Made by a program: the position numbers and the translations under genes. Below the pieces are notes generated by a model. It worked only from the letters and a program-made list of their open reading frames with translations, searched no databases and was not told where the DNA came from. DNA of 64,000 nucleotides from NCBI GenBank assembly GCA_050789445.1, contig JAILXR010000001.1, positions 2,604,001 through 2,668,000 on the forward strand, given 5' to 3'. This stretch comes from JAWSVE01 sp050789445 (lineage in GTDB: Bacteria; Pseudomonadota; Gammaproteobacteria; Pseudomonadales; Cellvibrionaceae). The stretch's first letter is position 1. Every line of letters begins with the position of its first letter. Below, in pieces: positions 1 through 9,370 of this stretch.

Positions 1-646
1 ATTGACCTTGCGCATTACGCTCCATTCCTTCGATAGCTCCAACAGCCACTAATGCATTACGGTGAATACGGACAAATAAGTTAGTGAATTCGTTTTCCAG
101 CTCTTTTAGCGTGTCATCAATCAATGTTTCGCCTTCAGTGTGATATACCGTCACGTACTTATGATCAGCAATAAAGAAGCGAACATTATTTAATGGAATT
201 AACTCAACACCACGGCGAGTTTTTGCACTGATATGATTACGCTGGTTTGCTGGGGCTTTTCGTTCTGACAAAGCAGCAAGCTGAACCTTGTTCAATTTTT
301 GTGCTTTTAATAAAGCAGCTTCTAAATCTTCTTGTTTAACCGGCTTTAACAAATAACCTACAGCATCTGTTGAAAAAGCGTCGAGCGCATATTCATCGTA
401 AGCCGTACAAAAAATTACTGCCGGTGGATCATCCATCGTTGTGATTTTTTTTGCAGCACTCAATCCATCTTCTTCTGGCATACGAACATCGAGCAATATC
501 ACATCGGGATCATGTTCCGCTACGGCTGCTAGTGCTTGCTCAACATTTTCTGCTTGGGCAACAACTTGACAATCTTCCAACTTGCCAACCATTCGAACCA
601 AGCGATCTCTTGCTAACGGTTCATCATCGACGACTATGATATCCAT
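1..646 (-). CDS. algR: LytTR-family response regulator AlgR (3' end beyond window)
   Basis: This is a DNA-binding response regulator. Reading the minus strand from the ATG at 646 gives an N-terminal receiver domain with the acidic pair D7/D8, phospho-acceptor D53 (context LLDVRMP) and the KPV lysine near residue 108. A LytTR DNA-binding domain follows, with the blocks ISAKTRRGVELIP, FIADHKYVTVY and FVRIHRNALVA, which closely match Pseudomonas AlgR. The frame is open to base 1, so the last part of the LytTR domain is missing. The gene lies 27 bp downstream of its sensor gene on the same strand, so the two are probably co-transcribed. In Pseudomonas AlgR controls alginate, type IV pili and virulence genes; that regulon is not shown here. 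Confidence 0.93.
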   Translation of the reverse strand, partial: MDIIVVDDEPLARDRLVRMVGKLEDCQVVAQAENVEQALAAVAEHDPDVILLDVRMPEEDGLSAAKKITTMDDPPAVIFCTAYDEYALDAFSTDAVGYLLKPVKQEDLEAALLKAQKLNKVQLAALSERKAPANQRNHISAKTRRGVELIPLNNVRFFIADHKYVTVYHTEGETLIDDTLKELENEFTNLFVRIHRNALVAVGAIEGMERNAQGQ

Positions 647-673
647 AGATCTATCCTTTTACTTTTAACATTT

Positions 674-1690
674 TTACTGATTAATGGGATAACTGATTTC
701 TGTAATATATACGTCGCCATGTGGCGCAGCATTAAAGACCCAATTGTCGCCGTAATAAGCGCCCAATCGATGTCGAATATTTTCCATTGCTACTCTGTTA
801 CCAGACTTTCTCGCATTCTCTGTACGCTTGGGTAATGGATTGCGAACTATAATCGTTAGTCGATTGTCGCTTGCTTGGACAGATATCTCAACTGTTCCAC
901 CATCGGCACGAGGCTGAATACCATGATATATCGCATTTTCTACAATCGGTTGCAGTAACAAGCTTGGTATCGTGCAGGAATCTGGTAAATCTTGAACATT
1001 CCAATCAAGTTCTAATCTTGGCCCGAGCCGCAATTGCTCAATACTAAAATACCGACGGCATAATGCTAGTTCGTGTCTGACAGGCACCATGCCCGGTTCA
1101 GCTAAACTTGCACGAAATAAATCTGATAAATCTTCAACTACGCGTTCTGCTTTTTCTGGATCGGAGCCGATTAAGCTCACGATGCTATTCATGCAGTTGA
1201 ATAAAAAATGTGGGCGGATACGCGATTGCAATGCTTGAATTCGAGATTTTAATTCGGCTTCTTCTTGATGCAGTAATTGTTGCTGAATATAAAAATACCG
1301 TAAAACAATTCCTGCAAAAATTGCGGTGAGCAATAAATTTGAAAGGACCTGCCAATAATCAAAACCATTGCTGGTTAGCATCCATTGGCCACTCACAGAA
1401 ACTACGAGTGCCACAATGAGTACAACGGTGTAGCTAATAAATCCCGCAAGAAGCAATGAATGATTACCTAAAAAGGTCCGTAATGGGCATAAAATTGCGG
1501 CACTGAGTAAAACAATCCACTGGACAAGAAACGAAACAGTGCCCAGCTTCTCCCAGTTGAAAGGAACGAGGCCATTACCCGCTAACACCAAGGCTAAAGC
1601 CAGTAGTTCACCGCCGATAATCAGAGTAAATACCGATTGAACCTTACACAGGTCAGGTAAAAAATCCCCTCTCTCTTCCACGGTTCGCAT
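674..1690 (-). CDS. algZ: Membrane sensor histidine kinase AlgZ/FimS (LytS-type)
   Basis: Predicted partner kinase of AlgR, located in the inner membrane. The first ~135 residues hold four to five hydrophobic segments. A short linker leads to the His_kinase domain of the LytS/YehU type, with the histidine box PHFLFN (H161) and the asparagine motif PIVENAIYHG typical of this family. Its 338-residue length is close to Pseudomonas AlgZ. Known AlgZ proteins lack some canonical ATP-binding motifs, so whether this one works as a kinase, a phosphatase or both cannot be told from sequence. It is transcribed divergently from argH, an arrangement conserved in pseudomonads, and lies upstream of algR. 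Confidence 0.9.
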   Translation of the reverse strand: MRTVEERGDFLPDLCKVQSVFTLIIGGELLALALVLAGNGLVPFNWEKLGTVSFLVQWIVLLSAAILCPLRTFLGNHSLLLAGFISYTVVLIVALVVSVSGQWMLTSNGFDYWQVLSNLLLTAIFAGIVLRYFYIQQQLLHQEEAELKSRIQALQSRIRPHFLFNCMNSIVSLIGSDPEKAERVVEDLSDLFRASLAEPGMVPVRHELALCRRYFSIEQLRLGPRLELDWNVQDLPDSCTIPSLLLQPIVENAIYHGIQPRADGGTVEISVQASDNRLTIIVRNPLPKRTENARKSGNRVAMENIRHRLGAYYGDNWVFNAAPHGDVYITEISYPINQ

Positions 1691-1831
1691 GGATTTAAAT
1701 GTGGATTTACCGCTAATTGGTTTCGCCCCCAGCGTTGTTTTTTATTTTCAAACGCTTTATTTGTTTTTTGTGAAATATAAAATTATTAAATTCTTCTGAT
1801 TAATGCTCTGAATATTCATAACGGTCTGAGC

Positions 1832-1837
1832 TATAAT
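1832..1837 (+). promoter_or_regulatory. Candidate -10 element upstream of argH
   Basis: A perfect TATAAT hexamer sits in the 342-bp divergent region between algZ and argH, about 195 bp before the argH start. The sequence about 17 bp upstream is only a weak match to a -35 box, so this is a suggestion. Apart from this and AT-rich sequence, nothing else was recognised in 1691-2032. Confidence 0.35.
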
Positions 1838-2032
1838 GCGCCGCTTTCTTGCTACTTTTACTAGCTGAGCAGGAACATCGCACTTCTTTGCAGGTTTACA
1901 TTACGTGTCATTGAATGCGATAAAGCCGCTTTTATTCAGTTTTTATTAATTGATCTTTTCACTAACCTGCCATCCTATGGTGGAGTAACCGAGCTAGTCA
2001 ATTGATTTTACGCAATTTTTTGGAATTTTGAC

Positions 2033-3433
2033 ATGAGTGATGACAATTCAACAGTGAAACCTTGGGGTGGACGATTTACAGAACCAACAGATGCCTTTGT
2101 TGAGCGCTTTACCGCTTCGGTTAATTTCGACAATCGCCTTTATGCCCACGACATTCAAGGCTCTATCGCTCATGCCACTATGCTTGCCAAATGCGATGTC
2201 ATTTCCGATGCTGAAAAGCAGCAAATCATCGATGGGCTAGCTCAAATTCGCGAAGATATTGCCAAGGGTAATTTCACTTGGTCAGTCAGTCTTGAAGATG
2301 TTCACATGAATATCGAAGCCGAACTAACTAAACGTATCGGTATTACGGGCAAAAAATTGCACACAGGGCGATCTCGTAACGATCAAGTTGCCACTGATAT
2401 TCGACTCTACTTGCGCGAAGAAATTGATTTAATTGCAGCAGAAATATCTCGCCTGCAAAAAGGCTTACTGACTCTTGCCGAACAAGAAGCCGACACCATC
2501 ATGCCGGGATTTACGCATTTACAATCGGCTCAACCGGTGACTTTTGGCCATCACTTACTGGCATGGTTTGAAATGTTGTCCCGTGATTTTGATCGACTTC
2601 AAGATTGTAGAAAGCGCGTTAATCAATCTCCACTTGGTGCAGCTGCCCTTGCGGGAACCAGCTATCCTATCGACCGTAATTACACGGCAGAGTTATTAGG
2701 CTTTGAAGCGCCAACAGGTAATAGCTTAGATTCAGTGAGCGATAGAGATTTTGCTATCGAGTTTTGTAGCTTTGCCGCTGTACTCATGACGCACTTATCT
2801 CGAGCGAGTGAAGAAATCGTGATGTGGTCATCAGCTCAATTTCAATTCATTGATTTACCCGATCGCTTTTGTACTGGCTCATCGATCATGCCGCAAAAGA
2901 AAAATCCTGACGTTCCTGAATTAGTTCGAGGAAAAACCGGTCGCGTCAACGGACATTTAATTTGCCTTCTCACCCTAATGAAATCACAGCCACTCGCGTA
3001 CAACAAAGATAATCAAGAAGATAAAGAACCTTTGTTCGATACCATCGATACCGTGAAAGATTGTCTGCGCGCTTTCGCAGATATGGCGCCAGCAATAAAA
3101 GCCAAACGCGACAATATGAGAAAAGCGGCTATTTCAGGGTTCTCTACCGCGACTGACCTTGCCGATTACCTAGTAAGAAAAGGCATCCCTTTCCGCGATG
3201 CCCATGAAATAGTTGGGAAAGCTGTCGGCTATGGTGTTGAAAATAAAAAAGACTTATCGGAAATGTCGATTACAGAATTACAAGCCTTCTCAAACGATAT
3301 TACTGATGACGTCTTTGAAGTGCTGACTCTAGAGGGATCCGTTTCTGCTCGTGATCATATCGGTGGAACCGCCCCAAATCAGGTACGTAAAGCAATAGTA
3401 CGTAATCAAAAATTACTCGATAGTCGATTTTAA
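2033..3433 (+). CDS. argH: Argininosuccinate lyase
   Basis: Cytoplasmic enzyme of the last step of arginine synthesis: argininosuccinate to arginine plus fumarate. The protein is 466 residues, normal for ArgH. It carries the fumarase/aspartase superfamily signature GSSIMPQKKNP at residues 282-292 with the catalytic serine in the flexible loop, the HTGRSRNDQVATD block at 110-122 and the conserved TH pair at 161-162. It begins with an ATG about 340 bp from the divergent algZ start. It stands alone as a transcription unit and is followed by a candidate terminator and AT-rich DNA. The arginine product and the neighbouring ureolysis block both belong to nitrogen metabolism, but no physical link is seen. 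Confidence 0.97.
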   Translation: MSDDNSTVKPWGGRFTEPTDAFVERFTASVNFDNRLYAHDIQGSIAHATMLAKCDVISDAEKQQIIDGLAQIREDIAKGNFTWSVSLEDVHMNIEAELTKRIGITGKKLHTGRSRNDQVATDIRLYLREEIDLIAAEISRLQKGLLTLAEQEADTIMPGFTHLQSAQPVTFGHHLLAWFEMLSRDFDRLQDCRKRVNQSPLGAAALAGTSYPIDRNYTAELLGFEAPTGNSLDSVSDRDFAIEFCSFAAVLMTHLSRASEEIVMWSSAQFQFIDLPDRFCTGSSIMPQKKNPDVPELVRGKTGRVNGHLICLLTLMKSQPLAYNKDNQEDKEPLFDTIDTVKDCLRAFADMAPAIKAKRDNMRKAAISGFSTATDLADYLVRKGIPFRDAHEIVGKAVGYGVENKKDLSEMSITELQAFSNDITDDVFEVLTLEGSVSARDHIGGTAPNQVRKAIVRNQKLLDSRF

Positions 3434-3490
3434 ATTCGTACAAAGACGCATCCGCTTTAAAAACAACGCTCTCTTATTTTTAAATTCTTC

Positions 3491-3544
3491 AAAACAAAGA
3501 AGGCTATTTACAATTTAATTACTTTCTTTGTTTTCTACATACCA
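3491..3544 (+). terminator. Candidate argH terminator hairpin
   Basis: Perfect 11-bp inverted repeat: AAAACAAAGAA at 3491-3501 and TTCTTTGTTTT at 3534-3544, with a 32-nt loop. The stem is AT-rich and ends in Ts, but no separate long T-run follows, so termination strength is uncertain. Confidence 0.35.
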
Positions 3545-3917
3545 ACTTCAGCTTTGATTAAACCTCGTTTATTTCAAAGCGCTATCAAAAACCTCAAAAC
3601 TTATGTAAAAATTTTCAGCAGTAAACAGTATGTTTTTAATAACAAAAGGATTACAGTTAGCTGAAATTATTATAAAAAGACAACAAGTAATATCTCAAAT
3701 TAAAATAAAAAAAATAATTCTTATTTGAATTCGCAATACAATCTATACGGGCTATCCTATTAATATGTCTTTTATGTTTTTGTAACACCTATTTTCTCAA
3801 TGTCTCAAAACGCAAACATTACAAAACATAAGCAAGTTTACTCATTGTATTTAAGGCAAACTTGCTTCAATTTTTTGTTTTCTTCTTATCGATAAAAACA
3901 GAGCTGACGATTAGATT
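3545..3917. other. AT-rich intergenic region without a recognisable gene
   Basis: About 370 bp of very AT-rich sequence between argH and the response regulator. No ORF with coding character, no RNA gene and no clear promoter was recognised. It presumably holds the promoter of the downstream regulator. Confidence 0.5.
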
Positions 3918-4373
3918 ATGGCCTTAGACGAACAGCAAGCTCAATTAGACTCTCAACTTTCCTCCGTTAGGATACTGCTCGCGGAAGACAACCTTGTAAA
4001 TCAGAAAGTTGCTGCGACAATCCTTGAAAGAAAAAAAATCTCTGTCGTTATTGCTAACAATGGCAAAGAAGCCGTGGAAATATTGATTAAACATCCGCAA
4101 GACTTTGATTTGGTGTTAATGGACATGGACATGCCAATAATGGATGGGTATGAGGCAACTAAAACTATCCGTGAACTCAAAAAATTTCAAAAACTTCCCA
4201 TAGTTGCTCTAACGGCGCACTCAAGTCCTCAAGACAAAGATAAATGCCTCTCTGCCGGAATGAATGATCATGTTTCAAAACCCGTTAAACCAGACACTCT
4301 CTACAATTCCATTTTAAGAAACGTTCATCCTGACAATAATGAACACTCTATTAATAATGCGCATACTCAATAG
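3918..4373 (+). CDS. Single-domain CheY-like response regulator
   Basis: A stand-alone receiver domain of 151 residues. It has the acidic pocket E23/D24, the phospho-acceptor D69 (context LVLMDMDMP), the conserved threonine in ALTAH and the lysine in SKPVKP. The pattern (LLAEDN, LMD, DGYEAT) resembles receiver domains from hybrid histidine kinases rather than transcription factors. There is no output domain; about 17 residues precede the receiver and a 20-residue polar tail follows. No kinase gene is adjacent. The next gene, 211 bp downstream on the same strand, is adenylate cyclase, so a role in cAMP signalling is possible but only inferred from position. Confidence 0.85.
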   Translation: MALDEQQAQLDSQLSSVRILLAEDNLVNQKVAATILERKKISVVIANNGKEAVEILIKHPQDFDLVLMDMDMPIMDGYEATKTIRELKKFQKLPIVALTAHSSPQDKDKCLSAGMNDHVSKPVKPDTLYNSILRNVHPDNNEHSINNAHTQ

Positions 4374-4584
4374 TTAATTATTTAAGATCGATAATCAGCA
4401 AGCTATCTTTTTAATTTTTATCCATTTACGCCTTCATCTTCATACTCTCTTTTACGATATTTTTCCTAGAATTATATTTCGGTATAAGTACCGAGATTTT
4501 ATCTTAAAAAAATGTAAACCGTGATCCACTACTCAACTAAACTGTACATAGTTATCATTTTTTATTTATCAAAAATTTATCGTT

Positions 4585-7500
4585 ATGTTTACAAAACCTA
4601 TTGTTACTGACTCGATAGAATCAGGCTTAGATCGTAAATCCTTAAAAGACCTAAAACGTCGACTTTTTGATATCAACAGTGAGCGCCTCAAAAATACTCG
4701 CGATGCATTATCTCTACGCCATAAATCTTTTTTAGACGTATTGCCTTTATTGCTTCACACGAATCATCCACTACTACCTGGCTACATCAGCCACAATGCA
4801 CCTGCAGGAATAATTCATTACGAACCTTCTGAACTCGCCTTAAAAACGGCCAAGATGTTTGGCCGCAGCTTTACCTATAACCCTCAGAAAAGCGATCCAT
4901 CAATTAATGCCGTCTTTATAATGGGAAGTGTTGGCACTATAGCCTACAGCAAAGGCAGCGATTTAGATATTTGGGTTTGTCATAATGAAAACTTAAACAA
5001 CGAACAATTAAGACAGCTAGACTACAAATGCTCTCTCATTGAAAAATGGGCGGAAAAAATTAATTTAGAAACACATTTTTTCACAATGAATTCCTTGGAA
5101 TTTTTAAAGGGAAAAAACAAAAAACTTAGTCAAGAAAGCAGTGGGAGTTCTCAACACTTTTTATTGCTCGATGAATTTTATCGTTCCGCCATATCACTCG
5201 CAGGTCAAGCACCTTCTTGGTGGTATGTTCCACCTAGCCGCCATAAAAGCTATGAAAATTATCTCAATATACTTCTCACCAAACGCTATATGCCAGCGGA
5301 TCAAATATTAGATTTTGGTGTGATTATAGATATTCCAAAGCAAGAATTTATTAGTGCTGGGATTTGGCAACTTTATAAAGCCATTGAATCTCCTTATAAG
5401 TCACTCATAAAATTATTATTATTGGAATCTTATGCAAATCCATCGTCATCTCAACGTACTATTTCAGAAAATGTAAAAAGCATTATTTACAACGGTGATT
5501 TTAAAACCTCAGATCTTGATCCTTATATTATGTCTTATCGATATATCGAGGAATATTTAAACGAAAGGCGAGAATATGACCGGCTTCATTTAATTCGCCG
5601 ATGTCTTTATTTTAAAATTAACAAGCCACTAACCAAACCAATAACTCATGCAAGTAAATCTTGGCAGCGAGAGATTTTAGAGTCACTTGTTGAAGAATGG
5701 AAGTGGTCAGAAAACTATTTAAAATATTTAGATAATCGCCGCCAATGGAAGGCACCAAATGTTATAATCGAAAAAAAATCAATCGTTCTGGAACTACAAA
5801 AAAGTTACCAATTTTTAAATGAACTATCAGACATAAACAAAAATAATGATCTGGTTATCACTGAAGAAAAAGAAGAACTCAATACATTACGAAGGAAGCT
5901 TGAAGCTTATTACAAAACGGCTAAAGGTAAAATTGAAAAGATAAATCCGAATATTTCTTTAGACTTGTCAGAGCCTTTTCTTACTTTTATGGAACGCTAC
6001 GACAAGGCTAATGACGAATATTATTGGTCAGTTTATGCTGATAGAATTATTGATCAACGTGATCGAAGAAAAGAAAGCCTACTAAAAAAATCGCCTAGTA
6101 TTGTTGAACTTATTTTGTGGTGTTATTTTAATAATATCTTAACCAGCAATACTTATATCGATTGTCACAAACTGACTACCGATATTTCAAAAGAGCTTAT
6201 CAGTCAAATTATAACTGACTTAAAATATTGGCAACCCATGCCATTACCTTCGATAGCACATGAATCTTATCAAAAAGCCTCCCATATCACTCATGTGATG
6301 ATCATTATTAATGCGGACCAACAGCCCAATTCAAGGACGATACAAAAAGGCATCCATCATATAACAGGACAAAGCGATATTTTGAATCATAGCTCTTTTA
6401 ATGAAAACTTGATTAAGACTATCGACATGGTGACAATGGACAACTGGAAGGTCATTAAAAACATACGACTAACTGACAACTGCTTAACCGCATGTTTATA
6501 CCATTACTTATCCATTTCAACAAAACAGGCTCAGGATAAAACAGCAGCCAACATTGTTGCTCCACCAATTGTTTCTGTGCTTTGCCACACACCTACTTTT
6601 GGAAATGCATTACAGCAGAGACTTAAACAATTACTCACTGAAATATCAAATAGCTTAGACGCCTCTAAAAATAAACTTGTAAACAGTCTTTCACAATCTA
6701 GTTTTAATAAATTATCGTCCCGATATGTTTTTTCTGCCGAGAATAAATTTTATGTTTGCGAGCTGAAAAATGAAAAACCAGTTATTACATCAATTAAAAG
6801 CGAACGCCAACTAATTCGTTATTTTTCCAAAAAGAGAAAATCTCATAGCCCTTTTCTTACAGATTCATTATTAAAAACACAATATCCTTTGCATTTAATC
6901 TCGCCGTTAACAAATGACCAATCTATTCATTTGATCTACTCTTTACATGGCCAAAATGCCAATATTTACGTATTAGACGAACACTGCTCATTGTTTATTA
7001 GCCAGCTATCTGCCTATAACGAACAAACTTTATTGCGCCCGCTACATTACTTTATACGATCAGCACTTGATCGCTTAAAACTTAAAAGCTTTGCGTCCAA
7101 GTCTAATTTTGATATCTATCCCGTTAAATTTTATCGCCATGAATTAACTGACGACGGCAAAGAATTCCTGCATCCTAACTTAGCCATCAGCGATGTTACT
7201 GACCTTCCTTTTTATAATGTAACTGCTGTTTTGCTTGAGGAAGATGTGAACATCAACAATTCGAAGCATAAACAAATTTCTATTGAAATATCATGCAACG
7301 ATATAAAATTCACAAGCTTAGAATATGGTGACAGTGTTTACTCTGCCGCAGCTCAGTATATTGTTGATCAGCGAAAATCACGTGAAAAATATCCTTGTTA
7401 TATTACTGATATTGATCTTTCTCGCTGCCCGAGTATTTCTCGTTGTTCCTCAGCTTACTCATTAGATTCCTTTTATTCTAAACCATTTACATCGCCTTCT

Positions 7501-7653
7501 AAGACTTCACAACCTAAGTTGCAGCTCATACATTTTTTTGCTGCTAAATCTTTTATTGAAAGGAAGCTTAATTCAGCCCTTTTTTCTCTACCGGCGTCCA
7601 ACGCTCTAAAACTCACCGCATCTCCCGATATAGCCCCTTCAACTTTCTTTTAA
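4585..7653 (+). CDS. cyaA: Class I adenylate cyclase
   Basis: Makes cyclic AMP from ATP; cytoplasmic. The 1022-residue protein has the enterobacterial-type (class I) catalytic domain in its N-terminal half. The nucleotidyltransferase signature is visible at about 114-132: GSVGT followed by SDLDIWVC, with metal-binding aspartates D126 and D128. The C-terminal half is the less conserved regulatory region, which in the family responds to the PTS. The length is somewhat above the E. coli enzyme (about 850) and nearer to Pseudomonas-type CyaA. In Pseudomonas cyaA is also followed by lppL-lysA-dapF, but the frataxin gene cyaY that usually lies opposite is absent from the 135-bp gap here. The codon pattern is very AT-rich, especially in the last 150 residues. 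Confidence 0.95.
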   Translation: MFTKPIVTDSIESGLDRKSLKDLKRRLFDINSERLKNTRDALSLRHKSFLDVLPLLLHTNHPLLPGYISHNAPAGIIHYEPSELALKTAKMFGRSFTYNPQKSDPSINAVFIMGSVGTIAYSKGSDLDIWVCHNENLNNEQLRQLDYKCSLIEKWAEKINLETHFFTMNSLEFLKGKNKKLSQESSGSSQHFLLLDEFYRSAISLAGQAPSWWYVPPSRHKSYENYLNILLTKRYMPADQILDFGVIIDIPKQEFISAGIWQLYKAIESPYKSLIKLLLLESYANPSSSQRTISENVKSIIYNGDFKTSDLDPYIMSYRYIEEYLNERREYDRLHLIRRCLYFKINKPLTKPITHASKSWQREILESLVEEWKWSENYLKYLDNRRQWKAPNVIIEKKSIVLELQKSYQFLNELSDINKNNDLVITEEKEELNTLRRKLEAYYKTAKGKIEKINPNISLDLSEPFLTFMERYDKANDEYYWSVYADRIIDQRDRRKESLLKKSPSIVELILWCYFNNILTSNTYIDCHKLTTDISKELISQIITDLKYWQPMPLPSIAHESYQKASHITHVMIIINADQQPNSRTIQKGIHHITGQSDILNHSSFNENLIKTIDMVTMDNWKVIKNIRLTDNCLTACLYHYLSISTKQAQDKTAANIVAPPIVSVLCHTPTFGNALQQRLKQLLTEISNSLDASKNKLVNSLSQSSFNKLSSRYVFSAENKFYVCELKNEKPVITSIKSERQLIRYFSKKRKSHSPFLTDSLLKTQYPLHLISPLTNDQSIHLIYSLHGQNANIYVLDEHCSLFISQLSAYNEQTLLRPLHYFIRSALDRLKLKSFASKSNFDIYPVKFYRHELTDDGKEFLHPNLAISDVTDLPFYNVTAVLLEEDVNINNSKHKQISIEISCNDIKFTSLEYGDSVYSAAAQYIVDQRKSREKYPCYITDIDLSRCPSISRCSSAYSLDSFYSKPFTSPSKTSQPKLQLIHFFAAKSFIERKLNSALFSLPASNALKLTASPDIAPSTFF

Positions 7654-7788
7654 GTTAAAAACAAGCTTCTTTGTTGAGGCGAATAGGCTAAAAACTGTAT
7701 ACTCCATCGTTCGTCTACCATCTATTCAAATGTTTGCTATAGAACAGATTTTACGAAAACTGTAACCTTCACTAAGAGATCAAATACT

Positions 7789-7974
7789 GTGGTAAAACAT
7801 CGTTGGTTGGACACACTCAATATACAAAATATCTCCTTTAGGCCAATCACACTGATTATGCTTTTTGTAGGATTGCTCTTTACTAATGCAATGCTTACTG
7901 GATGTGGCCACAAAGGTGAATTAATTTTACCGCAAGAAAAAACAACTATTGATCATGCGACTAACGAGCAATGA
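7789..7974 (+). CDS. lptM: Small lipoprotein LptM/LppL (YifL family)
   Basis: A 61-residue lipoprotein precursor. The hydrophobic segment at about 20-36 ends in the lipobox LTGC (lipidated C39), followed at once by the family signature GHKGELILP. In E. coli LptM helps LptD fold and form its disulfides in the LPS translocon. The annotated start is a GTG at 7789. A later in-frame ATG (residue 24, base 7858) would give a shorter, 15-residue signal peptide, so the start is not settled. It lies 57 bp upstream of lysA on the same strand, the usual position in Pseudomonas and relatives. Confidence 0.85.
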   Translation: MVKHRWLDTLNIQNISFRPITLIMLFVGLLFTNAMLTGCGHKGELILPQEKTTIDHATNEQ

Positions 7975-8031
7975 TATTGCTCAATTTAACTTGAGTGATT
8001 TACTACAAAGATTTAATCGACAGAGAACATA

Positions 8032-9279
8032 ATGAACGAGTTTGAATATAAAAATAGCAAATTATATGCAGAGAATATTCCTCTGCAATCCATTGCCGAA
8101 GATATTGGCACTCCTTGTTACGTCTACAGTAAAAAGGCTTTTCTTGATGTTTATCAAGAATACGCCGACGCGGTTGGCGAAACAGGCATGGTTTGCTATG
8201 CAGTCAAAGCAAATTCGAATCTCGCCGTCTTAAATGTATTAGCAAAAGCAGGCGCAGGATTCGATATCGTTTCTTCTGGCGAGCTTGAACGCGTATTAAA
8301 AGCGGGCGGAAAGCCCGACCGCATAATTTTTTCTGGTGTAGGAAAAACGGAAGCAGAAATGCGCCGTGCTCTTGAAGTCGGTATTGCCTGCTTCAACATT
8401 GAGTCATTTCCCGAAATTGATCGTCTTGCGCATGTTGCCGAATCAATGGGTAAAATCGCTCCTATTTCTATTCGCGTCAATCCTGATGTGGACGCGAAAA
8501 CTCACCCCTACATCTCTACCGGATTAAAAGATAACAAATTTGGTATTGATATTAATGAAGCTGAAAAGGCTTATATTCACGCTCATCAATTACCAAGCCT
8601 AAGCATCAAAGGTATTGATTGCCACATCGGCTCACAATTAACGGATGTAACGCCATTGATCGAGGCTTGCGATCGATTAATTGCCTTAAGCGATAAACTA
8701 GCCGAGCGAGGTATTCAGATTTCTCATTTGGATTTAGGTGGCGGAATAGGCGTTATCTACCGCGATGAAGAGTTACCTTCTATCGCAGATTACTTTGCCA
8801 CAGTTAAAAACAAAATTGGTTCTCGTGATTTATCCATTCTTTGCGAACCAGGCCGTTCGATCGCAGCCAATGCGGGTGTACTATTAACTCGCGTTGAATA
8901 CTTAAAAGAAACGGCACACAAAAATTTTGCCGTCATCGATGCCGCGATGAATGACTATATTCGTCCAGCACTGTATCAAGCTTGGCAACATATTTTACCG
9001 CTCAATCAAAAAGAGCCAAATAATGAAACAAAGTTATGGAACCTTGTTGGCCCTGTTTGCGAGTCAGCAGATTTTATTGGCCATGATCGTGATTTGAATT
9101 TACAGCCCGGCGACTTGCTTTCTATTATGTCTACAGGCGCTTATGGTTTTGTTATGAGTAGTAATTATAATTCTCGCGGACGAGCTGCCGAAGTCATGGT
9201 GGATGGCAGCGATTATCACGTAGTGCGAAAGCGTGAAAATTTTCAAGATTTAATTTCAGGCGAATCTATTTTGCCTTAG
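8032..9279 (+). CDS. lysA: Diaminopimelate decarboxylase
   Basis: Last step of lysine synthesis: meso-diaminopimelate to lysine plus CO2, cytoplasmic and PLP-dependent. The 415-residue protein is a fold-type III decarboxylase with the PLP lysine K59 in CYAVKANSN, the glycine-rich phosphate-binding block LDLGGGIGV, the CEPGRSI motif, and the C-terminal GAYGFVMSSNYNSR block that binds the substrate across the dimer. It sits in the conserved lptM-lysA-dapF-DUF484 order, with dapF 91 bp downstream, so the last two enzymes acting on diaminopimelate are encoded together. Length and motifs are all normal. Confidence 0.97.
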   Translation: MNEFEYKNSKLYAENIPLQSIAEDIGTPCYVYSKKAFLDVYQEYADAVGETGMVCYAVKANSNLAVLNVLAKAGAGFDIVSSGELERVLKAGGKPDRIIFSGVGKTEAEMRRALEVGIACFNIESFPEIDRLAHVAESMGKIAPISIRVNPDVDAKTHPYISTGLKDNKFGIDINEAEKAYIHAHQLPSLSIKGIDCHIGSQLTDVTPLIEACDRLIALSDKLAERGIQISHLDLGGGIGVIYRDEELPSIADYFATVKNKIGSRDLSILCEPGRSIAANAGVLLTRVEYLKETAHKNFAVIDAAMNDYIRPALYQAWQHILPLNQKEPNNETKLWNLVGPVCESADFIGHDRDLNLQPGDLLSIMSTGAYGFVMSSNYNSRGRAAEVMVDGSDYHVVRKRENFQDLISGESILP

Positions 9280-9370
9280 TGCTCGGACTTATATTCTAAG
9301 CTGCTATTTATACTTATTTTATCTATTTTAAAATAAATTTTAAAAAAATAGACAACACACTGGTTTACAA

